DNA of 64,000 bases from Cellvibrio sp. KY-GH-1. GTDB taxonomy: Bacteria; Pseudomonadota; Gammaproteobacteria; Pseudomonadales; Cellvibrionaceae. Each line of letters opens with the position of its first letter. The stretch's first letter is position 1. Below, piece by piece: positions 29,555 through 38,656 of this stretch. The translations under genes and the position numbers were made by a program. The notes under the pieces were generated by a model. It searched no databases. It saw only the letters and a program-made list of their open reading frames with translations, and was not told the origin of the DNA. The stretch spans positions 1,550,001 to 1,614,000 of the forward strand of contig NZ_CP031728.1 of NCBI RefSeq assembly GCF_008806975.1, written 5' to 3'.

Positions 29555-29908
29555 AACAACCGCAAAGAAAATCAAAAACTATCGAGAGTGATTAGAAATG
29601 AAAAAGCGACAGCAAAAGCAGTAATCAGTAACGGTAAAAACGAGTTAAGTGCCATTCATCACCGAAGAGTGAATAGCAACCCACCGAGTCCTGCGACGGT
29701 AGCAGATGACAATCAGGTCAGACCGGGGGAGCCAAAGCCTGTTTATCGCGGTGATCATCAAGATCGTCTAACGAATGAGGCAGCTCCCAGCGAATACTCA
29801 TCTTGGTTCAGGCAATTTTATTTGCCACAAGTAAACCGAATGTAGACATGCAGTCTATATCTGAACGTCAAAAGCAGCCTTAGCTTGACACTTGGGGGAG
29901 TTCATGTA
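29555..29908 (+). ncRNA. candidate guide (seek/bridge) RNA region of the IS1111 element
   Basis: The 3' noncoding part of IS1111-group elements is known to encode the guide RNA that selects the target. Here positions 29767-29778 (TCTAACGAATGA) match exactly the element's own left junction at 28439-28450, that is the attC flank TCTAAC followed by the IS terminus GAATGA. The transcript limits and folding are not determined. Confidence 0.5.
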
Positions 29909-30011
29909 GCCGAGTTCAGCGGCGGGTTTTAAATTGTGATTTTGCGGTACAGTGAGCGTAGCGAACCGCAAAAGCGCGATTTAAAACCCGTCCGTTGCAA
30001 CGACTTGTTAT

Positions 30012-30150
30012 GAGAAATTAAACGGCACAAGCTTAAAATAATGTGCTGTTAATTTACCCGATTAATAAATACTTCTGGGAAAAACTACAAAAACGTAGCA
30101 ATCGAGATGCATCCCTGAAGGGGTGTTGCGCTGGCTTTGTTATAAGTTTA
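30012..30150 (-). other. possible degenerate attC and small spacer
   Basis: Read on the minus strand, ATAACAAAGCCAGCGCAACA begins like an attC just after the Imm35-like gene, followed by a CCCCTTCAGGGATGC hairpin. The usual inner arms are missing and the other end merges with attC site 4. No ORF is seen in these about 135 bases. It may be a divergent or decayed attC. Confidence 0.35.
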
Positions 30151-30160
30151 CTGAAAAGTA

Positions 30161-30508
30161 TTAAAACCACCGAGCCTTTTTAGGTTTTTTCCGCCATGCC
30201 TCAGATTTTTCTTCGAGAGAAAACCCTTCAGTTTCACGCATGTGATCTTCATAATCTTCGATAAAATCTTTAATAGGGCCACATGTACCTGTAACTGCCA
30301 TTTCACCAGTTAGTTTATTTACAATTATTGGGGCGTTACCCATAAGCCCAGCATCTTCATTTCCTTGAATTTGCTCAATGCTATTATAAGAAAATAGCCA
30401 ACCCCATTCGTATTCACGTACATGTGATACAGCAACTTTTGCTACGCCATAAAGGTTATCAAGCGATACTGTTACCTTCAATTTACACTCTTCAAGACTT
30501 AGTAACAT
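30161..30508 (-). CDS. cassette protein with Imm35-like domain
   Basis: A 115-residue cytoplasmic protein. The run EWGWLFSYNSIEQIQ, LMGNAPIIVNKLTGE and VTGTCGPIKDFIEDYE matches the immunity protein 35 (YrhB-like) pattern. In other bacteria such proteins sit next to polymorphic toxins, but no toxin is encoded here. The ATG at 30508 is preferred because GGAG lies five bases upstream; an ATG at the attC core is possible. IS copy 2 is inserted immediately upstream. Confidence 0.65.
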   Translation of the reverse strand: MLLSLEECKLKVTVSLDNLYGVAKVAVSHVREYEWGWLFSYNSIEQIQGNEDAGLMGNAPIIVNKLTGEMAVTGTCGPIKDFIEDYEDHMRETEGFSLEEKSEAWRKKPKKARWF

Positions 30509-30532
30509 TTTGGCTCCGTGAATACTCATAAC

Positions 30533-32348
30533 GAAGCCGTAGAAAAACCCAATAACCACTGAATTTACCTACAGCTAATTGATTAATAATTAATTAGCCA
30601 ACTTTGCCTAACTGTTCTTGGATTTTCAATTGCTCTTATTCATTGATTGCGTTGTGCTTTGAAAAAGCGAGTTGTTTGCCTATATTCGTTATTATTTTCG
30701 CTTCGCGTTGGTCAAATCACCATAATTCGCGAGCTTTTCTATATTGTGGATCATACAAAACAACTGCCATTGCCCCTGAACTTTGGCTTTGCCACGTAGA
30801 CTGAAGCGCTTTAGCCCTTTGTTTGTGCCGATATTAGCGAACACAGGCTCAACCGTGGACATGCGATGACTATAAACCATTTTGCCAAATTCGCTATCGA
30901 CCCGAGACTTCATCCATTCGGTATATTTGTTTTTGGTTTCCTTATCAATAATAAAGGACACCTGCCGCCCATGCCCGGTTCGATCATTGGCTGAATCCGG
31001 GTTTTGCATGCACTGTTCCTTTAGCGGGCATACCCGACACTTACTGAGCCTTCCTTCAAAATACAACTTTTGATGTTTGCCATAACGATCCGTCCCTTCA
31101 CGCTTTAACCACATGGTTTCCCCTGCTGGACAAATGCAGGTTTTTGTCGATGCATCAAAGTGGAATTCACTAGCCGGAATGACTTCTTTATAACGGGTTT
31201 TTATTTTCTTGATGGGCCTGCGCTTGCCATATTTCGCTTTCTGCTCAGCAAATTTTGGGTCGCGACTGCGAAAATTATTATCTGGAATATAAGCATTAAT
31301 TTTATGGGTGTAGAGGTATTCCATATTGGCCTCATTAGCAAAGCCAGTGTCCGCTGTAACCAGTGTCTGCTTGCGATAGATATTGTGCGCAAATTTCAGT
31401 TTTTGGTAACGCACCTTAATACTTTCAATAACAGGCTGTAAGGTGTGGTGTTCCTGGCCCGCGCCAAAGGCTTGGGCATCAATAATGATCTGGTGCTTTT
31501 TATCAACCGCCGCAATACCGTTATAACCCTGAATGGTGCCTTTGCTGGTCGTCATCTTGGCTGATTCATTATCGGTAATATTGCTTTTTACTTCAGTCGG
31601 CCGTTTCGCCTGCCCCATCCGTGGGGCTGCTGTCTTTAGGAATTTATCAATCTTATCGTGCGCTTTACTTAAGGTTTCGATTGTCTGGGCGGTGCGCCTT
31701 TGCTTTTCTGCATCAGCAGATTCGGTTTTATCGATACGGCGGTGCTCCCGCATATGGTGCCGAATCAACTTTTTTAATTTGGCGCGTTTCTGCTGCAATT
31801 CTTTAAATGTTCCCGACCATTCCTTGGAGGCGTTAGAGGACATTTTGCAACCATCAATCGCAAACAGCTCATTGCCCAATAATCCTTGCTCATGACAAAC
31901 CAACAGAATTTGTTCGAACAGCGCTTCAATCGCTTGCGGATGACTACTGATAAAACTGGCGATAGTAGTGAAATGAGGAACGGTATCGCAAGAAAGCGCT
32001 TTAAAAATAATATTGTTCGTACAGCACCACTCAATTTCGCGGCTGGACGTAATACCTTTGGAGTAAGCGAACAACACAACACTGAGTAAAATGGCAGGGT
32101 TATACGCAGGCCTACCGCCATCTTTGTTGTTGTAAGCGTAATCAAAGATAGAAAGATCGAGCTTTTCATGAATCAAGTAATGAATAGCGTGCTCGAAGGT
32201 GCCGGGTTGCAACTGGTCGCGAAAATTAATCACCACCATCGCATTTTGATCATGATTGTAAGGAATAAACTTTGGCATAAGCGCACTCCTGAGGGGATGC
32301 GCCATTTTAACGAAAAACAATCGATTTTTGGGGTTTTTCTACAGCTTC
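30533..32348 (-). mobile_element. IS1182-type element, copy 2
   Basis: 1816 bases, flanked by AAC on both sides, same orientation and same attC position as copy 1. Variant type B. One base in its left noncoding end (CATTGATTGCG) is unique among the nine copies. Confidence 0.9.
30692..32278 (-). CDS. IS1182-family transposase, copy 2 (type B)
   Basis: Intact 528-residue transposase differing from copy 1 by Ser66 and Arg354; residue 436 is His. The catalytic residues are unchanged. Confidence 0.92.
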   Translation of the reverse strand: MPKFIPYNHDQNAMVVINFRDQLQPGTFEHAIHYLIHEKLDLSIFDYAYNNKDGGRPAYNPAILLSVVLFAYSKGITSSREIEWCCTNNIIFKALSCDTVPHFTTIASFISSHPQAIEALFEQILLVCHEQGLLGNELFAIDGCKMSSNASKEWSGTFKELQQKRAKLKKLIRHHMREHRRIDKTESADAEKQRRTAQTIETLSKAHDKIDKFLKTAAPRMGQAKRPTEVKSNITDNESAKMTTSKGTIQGYNGIAAVDKKHQIIIDAQAFGAGQEHHTLQPVIESIKVRYQKLKFAHNIYRKQTLVTADTGFANEANMEYLYTHKINAYIPDNNFRSRDPKFAEQKAKYGKRRPIKKIKTRYKEVIPASEFHFDASTKTCICPAGETMWLKREGTDRYGKHQKLYFEGRLSKCRVCPLKEQCMQNPDSANDRTGHGRQVSFIIDKETKNKYTEWMKSRVDSEFGKMVYSHRMSTVEPVFANIGTNKGLKRFSLRGKAKVQGQWQLFCMIHNIEKLANYGDLTNAKRK

Positions 32349-32477
32349 AACGCCGCGTACAACGGCAGTTTGTAAGTCGTAGTTTTGTGGGTTACTTTTG
32401 CGCAGCAAAACCACAAAACTGCGACTTACAAACTGTCCAGCGCACGAAGTGCGCGAGTTGATACGCTTTGTTATAGC

Positions 32478-32720
32478 CTACATTAAAAGCTCAGACCTGA
32501 TTTCTAACAGTAACTCTAAAACCAACAGGAGTTCAGCCTCGGAACCGCCTCGCTCCACATTAACACCTGTTTTAGAAGCAATGCTTTCTACGAGCGCAAA
32601 CCTCGTACAGCCTTTCAAATTAGCCACTTTATTTAGGCAAGAACGGAAGTGGGTATATCGTTGCTCTATTGGCAGAGCCGAATCCAAAACATGAGATTTA
32701 TGCACATTAAAACTACTCAT
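32478..32720 (-). CDS. small cassette protein of unknown function
   Basis: An 80-residue cytoplasmic protein beginning MSSFNVHKSHVLDSALP, with a C-terminal Leu/Glu-rich helix (AELLLVLELLLEIRSELLM). Its stop lies one base from the attC end. No domain is recognised. It occupies a standard cassette position between attC sites 5 and 6, which supports it being real. Confidence 0.5.
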   Translation of the reverse strand: MSSFNVHKSHVLDSALPIEQRYTHFRSCLNKVANLKGCTRFALVESIASKTGVNVERGGSEAELLLVLELLLEIRSELLM

Positions 32721-32765
32721 TGAACTTCAATTTCCACTGGTGCGATGTTGAATGTCTAGCAGCTA

Positions 32766-32895
32766 TAACGCCAAGTTCAGCCGCAGTTTGTAAGTTGGTT
32801 TTTTGTGGAATACTTTTGCGAAGCAAAACCACAAAAAGGCGACTTACAAACTGTCGAGCGCACGAAGTGCGCGGTGCTGGAACGATTTGTTATAG
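32766..32895 (-). other. attC site 6
   Basis: 130 bases from TAACGCCAAGTTCAGCC to GATTTGTTATAG. Arms GTAAGTTGGTTTTTTGTGG and CCACAAAAAGGCGACTTAC. Nearly identical to sites 47961-48090 and 48391-48520, which also flank related cassettes. Confidence 0.9.
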
Positions 32896-33195
32896 GTGGC
32901 TTTCAAGCGACTGAAGCAAAGCAAAAGTCAGAACAAGAAATCCACCCGTTAAAATTTCCAATGCTGATTCTTACAGCGATTTGGCTTAGTGGCAACAGGA
33001 AATAAGCTACGAGACTTGAACTCCAATTTCACCCGCCAAGCACACCAACATTTCCGTAAACCCTGCAAGCATTAACCGGACTACTTTCTTACAAGCACAA
33101 GGAACGACGCCACAATATTCGAATAAACGGCGAAGCTCAAAAGTAACTGCTTGAGATAAACCAACTAGTTAGCGTTCAAAAAATTCCAACAGCTA
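32896..33195 (-). pseudogene. cassette family X, copy 1 (broken reading frame)
   Basis: About 300 bases related to the cassettes at 48091-48390 and 48521-48821. The frame that is open for 67 codons in the 48 kb copy has an early TAA (codon 7) and a later TAG here. A short conserved piece from ATG at 33072 to TAG at 33007 (MLAGFTEMLVCLAGEIG...) stays open. No other gene is seen. Confidence 0.5.
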
Positions 33196-33199
33196 TAAC

Positions 33200-35015
33200 G
33201 AAGCCGTAGAAAAACCCAATAACCACTGAATTTACTTACAGCTAATTGATTAATAATTAATTAGCCAACTTTGCCTAACTGTTCTTGGATTTTCAATTGC
33301 TCTTATTCATTAATTGCGTTGCGCTTTGAAAAAGCGAGTTGTTTGCCTATATTCGTTCTTATTTTCGCTTCGCGTTGGTCAAATCACCATAATTCGCGAG
33401 CTTTTCTATATTGTGGATCATACAAAACAACTGCCATTGCCCCTGAACTTTGGCTTTGCCACGTAGACTGAAGCGCTTTAGCCCTTTGTTTGTGCCGATA
33501 TTAGCGAACACAGGCTCAACCGTGGACATGCGATGACTATAAACCATTTTGCCAAATTCGCTATCGACCCGAGACTTCATCCATTCGGTATATTTGTTTT
33601 TGGTTTCTTTATCAATAATAAAGGACACCTGCCGCCCATGCCCGGTTCGATCATTGGCTGAATCCGGGTTTTGCATGCACTGTTCCTTTAGCGGGCATAC
33701 CCGACACTTACTGAGCCTTCCCTCAAAATACAACTTTTGATGTTTGCCATAACGATCCGTCCCTTCGCGCTTTAACCACATGGTTTCCCCTGCTGGGCAA
33801 ATGCAGGTTTTTGTCGATGCATCAAAGTGGAATTCACTAGCCGGAATGACTTCTTTATAACGGGTTTTTATTTTCTTGATGGGCTTGCGCTTGCCATATT
33901 TCGCTTTCTGCTCAGCAAATTTTGGGTCGCGACTGCGAAAATTATTATCTGGAATATAAGCATTAATTTTATGGGTGTAGAGGTATTCCATATTGGCCTC
34001 ATTAGCAAAGCCAGTGTCCGCTGTAACCAGTGTCTGCTTGCGATAGATATTGTGCGCAAATTTCAGTTTTTGGTAACGCACCTTAATACTTTCAATAACA
34101 GGCTGTAAGGTGTGGTGTTCCTGGCCCGCGCCAAAGGCTTGGGCATCAATAATGATCTGGTGCTTTTTATCAACCGCCGCAATACCGTTATAACCCTGAA
34201 TGGTGCCTTTACTGGTCGTCATCTTGGCTGATTCATTATCGGTAATATTGCTTTTTACTTCAGTCGGCCGTTTCGCCTGCCCCATCCGTGGGGCTGCTGT
34301 CTTTAGGAATTTATCAATCTTATCGTGCGCTTTACTTAAGGTTTCGATTGTCTGGGCGGTGCGCCTTTGCTTTTCTGCATCAGCAGATTCGGTTTTATCG
34401 ATACGGCGGTGCTCCCGCATATGGTGCCGAATCAACTTTTTTAATTTGGCGCGTTTCTGCTGCAATTCTTTAAATGTTCCCGACCATTCCTTGGAGGCGT
34501 TAGAGGACATTTTGCAACCATCAATCGCAAACAGCTCATTGCCCAATAATCCTTGCTCATGACAAACCAATAGGATTTGTTCGAACAGCGCTTCAATCGC
34601 TTGCGGATGGCTACTAATAAAACTGGCGATAGTGGTGAAATGAGGAACGGTATCGCAAGAAAGCGCTTTAAAAATAATATTGTTCGTACAGCACCACTCA
34701 ATTTCGCGGCTGGACGTAATACCTTTGGAGTAAGCGAACAACACAACACCGAGTAAAATGGCAGGGTTATACGCAGGCCTACCGCCATCTTTATTGTTGT
34801 AAGCGTAATCAAAGATAGAAAGATCGAGCTTTTCATGAATCAAATAATGAATAGCGTGCTCGAAGGTGCCGGGTTGCAACTGGTCGCGAAAATTAATCAC
34901 CACCATCGCATTTTGATCATGATTGTAAGGAATAAACTTTGGCATAAGCGCACTCCTGAGGGGATGCGCCATTTTAACGAAAAACAATCGATTTTTGGGG
35001 TTTTTCTACAGCTTC
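33200..35015 (-). mobile_element. IS1182-type element, copy 3
   Basis: First (lowest-coordinate) copy of the tandem array, joined to cassette DNA by the intact TAAC of attC site 7. Type A, but with the B-type base in GTACAGCACC near 34687, so it is not identical to copies 5 and 8. Confidence 0.9.
33359..34945 (-). CDS. IS1182-family transposase, copy 3 (type A)
   Basis: Intact 528-residue transposase with Gly66, Lys354 and His436; protein identical to copy 1. Confidence 0.92.
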   Translation of the reverse strand: MPKFIPYNHDQNAMVVINFRDQLQPGTFEHAIHYLIHEKLDLSIFDYAYNNKDGGRPAYNPAILLGVVLFAYSKGITSSREIEWCCTNNIIFKALSCDTVPHFTTIASFISSHPQAIEALFEQILLVCHEQGLLGNELFAIDGCKMSSNASKEWSGTFKELQQKRAKLKKLIRHHMREHRRIDKTESADAEKQRRTAQTIETLSKAHDKIDKFLKTAAPRMGQAKRPTEVKSNITDNESAKMTTSKGTIQGYNGIAAVDKKHQIIIDAQAFGAGQEHHTLQPVIESIKVRYQKLKFAHNIYRKQTLVTADTGFANEANMEYLYTHKINAYIPDNNFRSRDPKFAEQKAKYGKRKPIKKIKTRYKEVIPASEFHFDASTKTCICPAGETMWLKREGTDRYGKHQKLYFEGRLSKCRVCPLKEQCMQNPDSANDRTGHGRQVSFIIDKETKNKYTEWMKSRVDSEFGKMVYSHRMSTVEPVFANIGTNKGLKRFSLRGKAKVQGQWQLFCMIHNIEKLANYGDLTNAKRK

Positions 35016-35018
35016 AAC

Positions 35019-36834
35019 GAAGCCGTAGAAAAACCCAATAACCACTGAATTTACTTACAGCTAATTGATTAATAATTAATTAGCCAACTTTGCCTAACTG
35101 TTCTTGGATTTTCAATTGCTCTTATTCATTAATTGCGTTGCGCTTTGAAAAAGCGAGTTGTTTGCCTATATTCGTTATTATTTTCGCTTCGCGTTGGTCA
35201 AATCACCATAATTCGCGAGCTTTTCTATATTGTGGATCATACAAAACAACTGCCATTGCCCCTGAACTTTGGCTTTGCCACGTAGACTGAAGCGCTTTAG
35301 CCCTTTGTTTGTGCCGATATTAGCGAACACAGGCTCAACCGTGGACATGCGATGACTATAAACCATTTTGCCAAATTCGCTATCGACCCGAGACTTCATC
35401 CATTCGGTATATTTGTTTTTGGTTTCCTTATCAATAATAAAGGACACCTGCCGCCCACGCCCGGTTCGATCATTGGCTGAATCCGGGTTTTGCATGCACT
35501 GTTCCTTTAGCGGGCATACCCGACACTTACTGAGCCTTCCTTCAAAATACAACTTTTGATGTTTGCCATAACGATCCGTCCCTTCACGCTTTAACCACAT
35601 GGTTTCCCCTGCTGGACAAATGCAGGTTTTTGTCGATGCATCAAAGTGGAATTCACTAGCCGGAATGACTTCTTTATAACGGGTTTTTATTTTCTTGATG
35701 GGCCTGCGCTTGCCATATTTCGCTTTCTGCTCAGCAAATTTTGGGTCGCGACTGCGAAAATTATTATCTGGAATATAAGCATTAATTTTATGGGTGTAGA
35801 GGTATTCCATATTGGCCTCATTAGCAAAGCCAGTGTCCGCTGTAACCAGTGTCTGCTTGCGATAGATATTGTGCGCAAATTTCAGTTTTTGGTAACGCAC
35901 CTTAATACTTTCAATAACAGGCTGTAAGGTGTGGTGTTCCTGGCCCGCGCCAAAGGCTTGGGCATCAATAATGATCTGGTGCTTTTTATCAACCGCCGCA
36001 ATACCGTTATAACCCTGAATGGTGCCTTTGCTGGTCGTCATCTTGGCTGATTCATTATCGGTAATATTGCTTTTTACTTCAGTCGGCCGTTTCGCCTGCC
36101 CCATCCGTGGGGCTGCTGTCTTTAGGAATTTATCAATCTTATCGTGCGCTTTACTTAAGGTTTCGATTGTCTGGGCGGTGCGTCTTTGCTTTTCTGCATC
36201 AGCAGATTCGGTTTTATCGATACGGCGGTGCTCCCGCATATGGTGCCGAATCAACTTTTTTAATTTGGCGCGTTTCTGCTGCAATTCTTTAAATGTTCCC
36301 GACCATTCCTTGGAGGCGTTAGAGGACATTTTGCAACCATCAATCGCAAACAGCTCATTGCCCAATAATCCTTGCTCATGACAAACCAACAGAATTTGTT
36401 CGAACAGCGCTTCAATCGCTTGCGGATGACTACTGATAAAACTGGCGATAGTAGTGAAATGAGGAACGGTATCGCAAGAAAGCGCTTTAAAAATAATATT
36501 GTTCGTACAGCACCACTCAATTTCGCGGCTGGACGTAATACCTTTGGAGTAAGCGAACAACACAACACTGAGTAAAATGGCAGGGTTATACGCAGGCCTA
36601 CCGCCATCTTTGTTGTTGTAAGCGTAATCAAAGATAGAAAGATCGAGCTTTTCATGAATCAAGTAATGAATAGCGTGCTCGAAGGTGCCGGGTTGCAACT
36701 GGTCGCGAAAATTAATCACCACCATCGCATTTTGATCATGATTGTAAGGAATAAACTTTGGCATAAGCGCACTCCTGAGGGGATGCGCCATTTTAACGAA
36801 AAACAATCGATTTTTGGGGTTTTTCTACAGCTTC
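35019..36834 (-). mobile_element. IS1182-type element, copy 4
   Basis: Tandem array member, type B. It matches copy 7 at all nine marker sites I compared, with one further base difference seen (36181-36190 region, CGTCTTTGCT against CGCCTTTGCT in copy 7). Confidence 0.9.
35178..36764 (-). CDS. IS1182-family transposase, copy 4 (type B)
   Basis: Intact; Ser66, Arg354 and Arg436. The Arg436 change (GRGR instead of GHGR) is shared only with copy 7. Confidence 0.92.
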   Translation of the reverse strand: MPKFIPYNHDQNAMVVINFRDQLQPGTFEHAIHYLIHEKLDLSIFDYAYNNKDGGRPAYNPAILLSVVLFAYSKGITSSREIEWCCTNNIIFKALSCDTVPHFTTIASFISSHPQAIEALFEQILLVCHEQGLLGNELFAIDGCKMSSNASKEWSGTFKELQQKRAKLKKLIRHHMREHRRIDKTESADAEKQRRTAQTIETLSKAHDKIDKFLKTAAPRMGQAKRPTEVKSNITDNESAKMTTSKGTIQGYNGIAAVDKKHQIIIDAQAFGAGQEHHTLQPVIESIKVRYQKLKFAHNIYRKQTLVTADTGFANEANMEYLYTHKINAYIPDNNFRSRDPKFAEQKAKYGKRRPIKKIKTRYKEVIPASEFHFDASTKTCICPAGETMWLKREGTDRYGKHQKLYFEGRLSKCRVCPLKEQCMQNPDSANDRTGRGRQVSFIIDKETKNKYTEWMKSRVDSEFGKMVYSHRMSTVEPVFANIGTNKGLKRFSLRGKAKVQGQWQLFCMIHNIEKLANYGDLTNAKRK

Positions 36835-36837
36835 AAC

Positions 36838-38653
36838 GAAGCCGTAGAAAAACCCAATAACCACTGAATTTACTTACAGCTAATTGATTAATAATTAATT
36901 AGCCAACTTTGCCTAACTGTTCTTGGATTTTCAATTGCTCTTATTCATTAATTGCGTTGCGCTTTGAAAAAGCGAGTTGTTTGCCTATATTCGTTCTTAT
37001 TTTCGCTTCGCGTTGGTCAAATCACCATAATTCGCGAGCTTTTCTATATTGTGGATCATACAAAACAACTGCCATTGCCCCTGAACTTTGGCTTTGCCAC
37101 GTAGACTGAAGCGCTTTAGCCCTTTGTTTGTGCCGATATTAGCGAACACAGGCTCAACCGTGGACATGCGATGACTATAAACCATTTTGCCAAATTCGCT
37201 ATCGACCCGAGACTTCATCCATTCGGTATATTTGTTTTTGGTTTCTTTATCAATAATAAAGGACACCTGCCGCCCATGCCCGGTTCGATCATTGGCTGAA
37301 TCCGGGTTTTGCATGCACTGTTCCTTTAGCGGGCATACCCGACACTTACTGAGCCTTCCCTCAAAATACAACTTTTGATGTTTGCCATAACGATCCGTCC
37401 CTTCGCGCTTTAACCACATGGTTTCCCCTGCTGGGCAAATGCAGGTTTTTGTCGATGCATCAAAGTGGAATTCACTAGCCGGAATGACTTCTTTATAACG
37501 GGTTTTTATTTTCTTGATGGGCTTGCGCTTGCCATATTTCGCTTTCTGCTCAGCAAATTTTGGGTCGCGACTGCGAAAATTATTATCTGGAATATAAGCA
37601 TTAATTTTATGGGTGTAGAGGTATTCCATATTGGCCTCATTAGCAAAGCCAGTGTCCGCTGTAACCAGTGTCTGCTTGCGATAGATATTGTGCGCAAATT
37701 TCAGTTTTTGGTAACGCACCTTAATACTTTCAATAACAGGCTGTAAGGTGTGGTGTTCCTGGCCCGCGCCAAAGGCTTGGGCATCAATAATGATCTGGTG
37801 CTTTTTATCAACCGCCGCAATACCGTTATAACCCTGAATGGTGCCTTTACTGGTCGTCATCTTGGCTGATTCATTATCGGTAATATTGCTTTTTACTTCA
37901 GTCGGCCGTTTCGCCTGCCCCATCCGTGGGGCTGCTGTCTTTAGGAATTTATCAATCTTATCGTGCGCTTTACTTAAGGTTTCGATTGTCTGGGCGGTGC
38001 GCCTTTGCTTTTCTGCATCAGCAGATTCGGTTTTATCGATACGGCGGTGCTCCCGCATATGGTGCCGAATCAACTTTTTTAATTTGGCGCGTTTCTGCTG
38101 CAATTCTTTAAATGTTCCCGACCATTCCTTGGAGGCGTTAGAGGACATTTTGCAACCATCAATCGCAAACAGCTCATTGCCCAATAATCCTTGCTCATGA
38201 CAAACCAATAGGATTTGTTCGAACAGCGCTTCAATCGCTTGCGGATGGCTACTAATAAAACTGGCGATAGTGGTGAAATGAGGAACGGTATCGCAAGAAA
38301 GCGCTTTAAAAATAATATTGTTCGTACAACACCACTCAATTTCGCGGCTGGACGTAATACCTTTGGAGTAAGCGAACAACACAACACCGAGTAAAATGGC
38401 AGGGTTATACGCAGGCCTACCGCCATCTTTATTGTTGTAAGCGTAATCAAAGATAGAAAGATCGAGCTTTTCATGAATCAAATAATGAATAGCGTGCTCG
38501 AAGGTGCCGGGTTGCAACTGGTCGCGAAAATTAATCACCACCATCGCATTTTGATCATGATTGTAAGGAATAAACTTTGGCATAAGCGCACTCCTGAGGG
38601 GATGCGCCATTTTAACGAAAAACAATCGATTTTTGGGGTTTTTCTACAGCTTC
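36838..38653 (-). mobile_element. IS1182-type element, copy 5
   Basis: Tandem array member, type A, same marker bases as copies 1 and 8. Confidence 0.9.
36997..38583 (-). CDS. IS1182-family transposase, copy 5 (type A)
   Basis: Intact; Gly66, Lys354, His436; protein identical to copies 1, 3 and 8. Confidence 0.92.
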   Translation of the reverse strand: MPKFIPYNHDQNAMVVINFRDQLQPGTFEHAIHYLIHEKLDLSIFDYAYNNKDGGRPAYNPAILLGVVLFAYSKGITSSREIEWCCTNNIIFKALSCDTVPHFTTIASFISSHPQAIEALFEQILLVCHEQGLLGNELFAIDGCKMSSNASKEWSGTFKELQQKRAKLKKLIRHHMREHRRIDKTESADAEKQRRTAQTIETLSKAHDKIDKFLKTAAPRMGQAKRPTEVKSNITDNESAKMTTSKGTIQGYNGIAAVDKKHQIIIDAQAFGAGQEHHTLQPVIESIKVRYQKLKFAHNIYRKQTLVTADTGFANEANMEYLYTHKINAYIPDNNFRSRDPKFAEQKAKYGKRKPIKKIKTRYKEVIPASEFHFDASTKTCICPAGETMWLKREGTDRYGKHQKLYFEGRLSKCRVCPLKEQCMQNPDSANDRTGHGRQVSFIIDKETKNKYTEWMKSRVDSEFGKMVYSHRMSTVEPVFANIGTNKGLKRFSLRGKAKVQGQWQLFCMIHNIEKLANYGDLTNAKRK

Positions 38654-38656
38654 AAC

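Larger units (their letters stand above)
28445..29908 (+). mobile_element. IS110-family element, IS1111 group, in attC
   Basis: 1464 bases. A perfect 12-bp subterminal inverted repeat (ATGAACTCCCCC) has 7 extra bases outside on the left and 3 on the right, the arrangement typical of the IS1111 group. There is no target duplication. It is inserted in the attC core between TAAC and GCC. The transposase lies on the plus strand, opposite to the cassettes. About 350 bases of noncoding DNA follow the transposase. Confidence 0.92.
28441..30013 (-). other. attC site 4, split by the IS1111-group element
   Basis: TAAC at 28441-28444 and the body at 29909-30013. Joining them gives TAACGCCGAGTTCAGC, identical in form to the ends of other attC sites here. 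The arms are GTTTTAAATTGTGATTTTGCGG and CCGCAAAAGCGCGATTTAAAAC (about 20 bases each). Confidence 0.85.
30529..32476 (-). other. attC site 5, split by IS copy 2
   Basis: TAAC at 30529-30532 and the body at 32352-32476 (GCCGCGTACAACGGCAG...GCTTTGTTATAG). The body is nearly identical to attC site 3, and the IS junctions are the same at the base level. Confidence 0.85.

Noticed and set aside
29588..29845. 85-codon plus-strand ORF in the 3' end of the IS1111-group element
   Set aside because: This segment is noncoding in the family and is expected to encode the guide RNA; the ORF has no recognisable domain.
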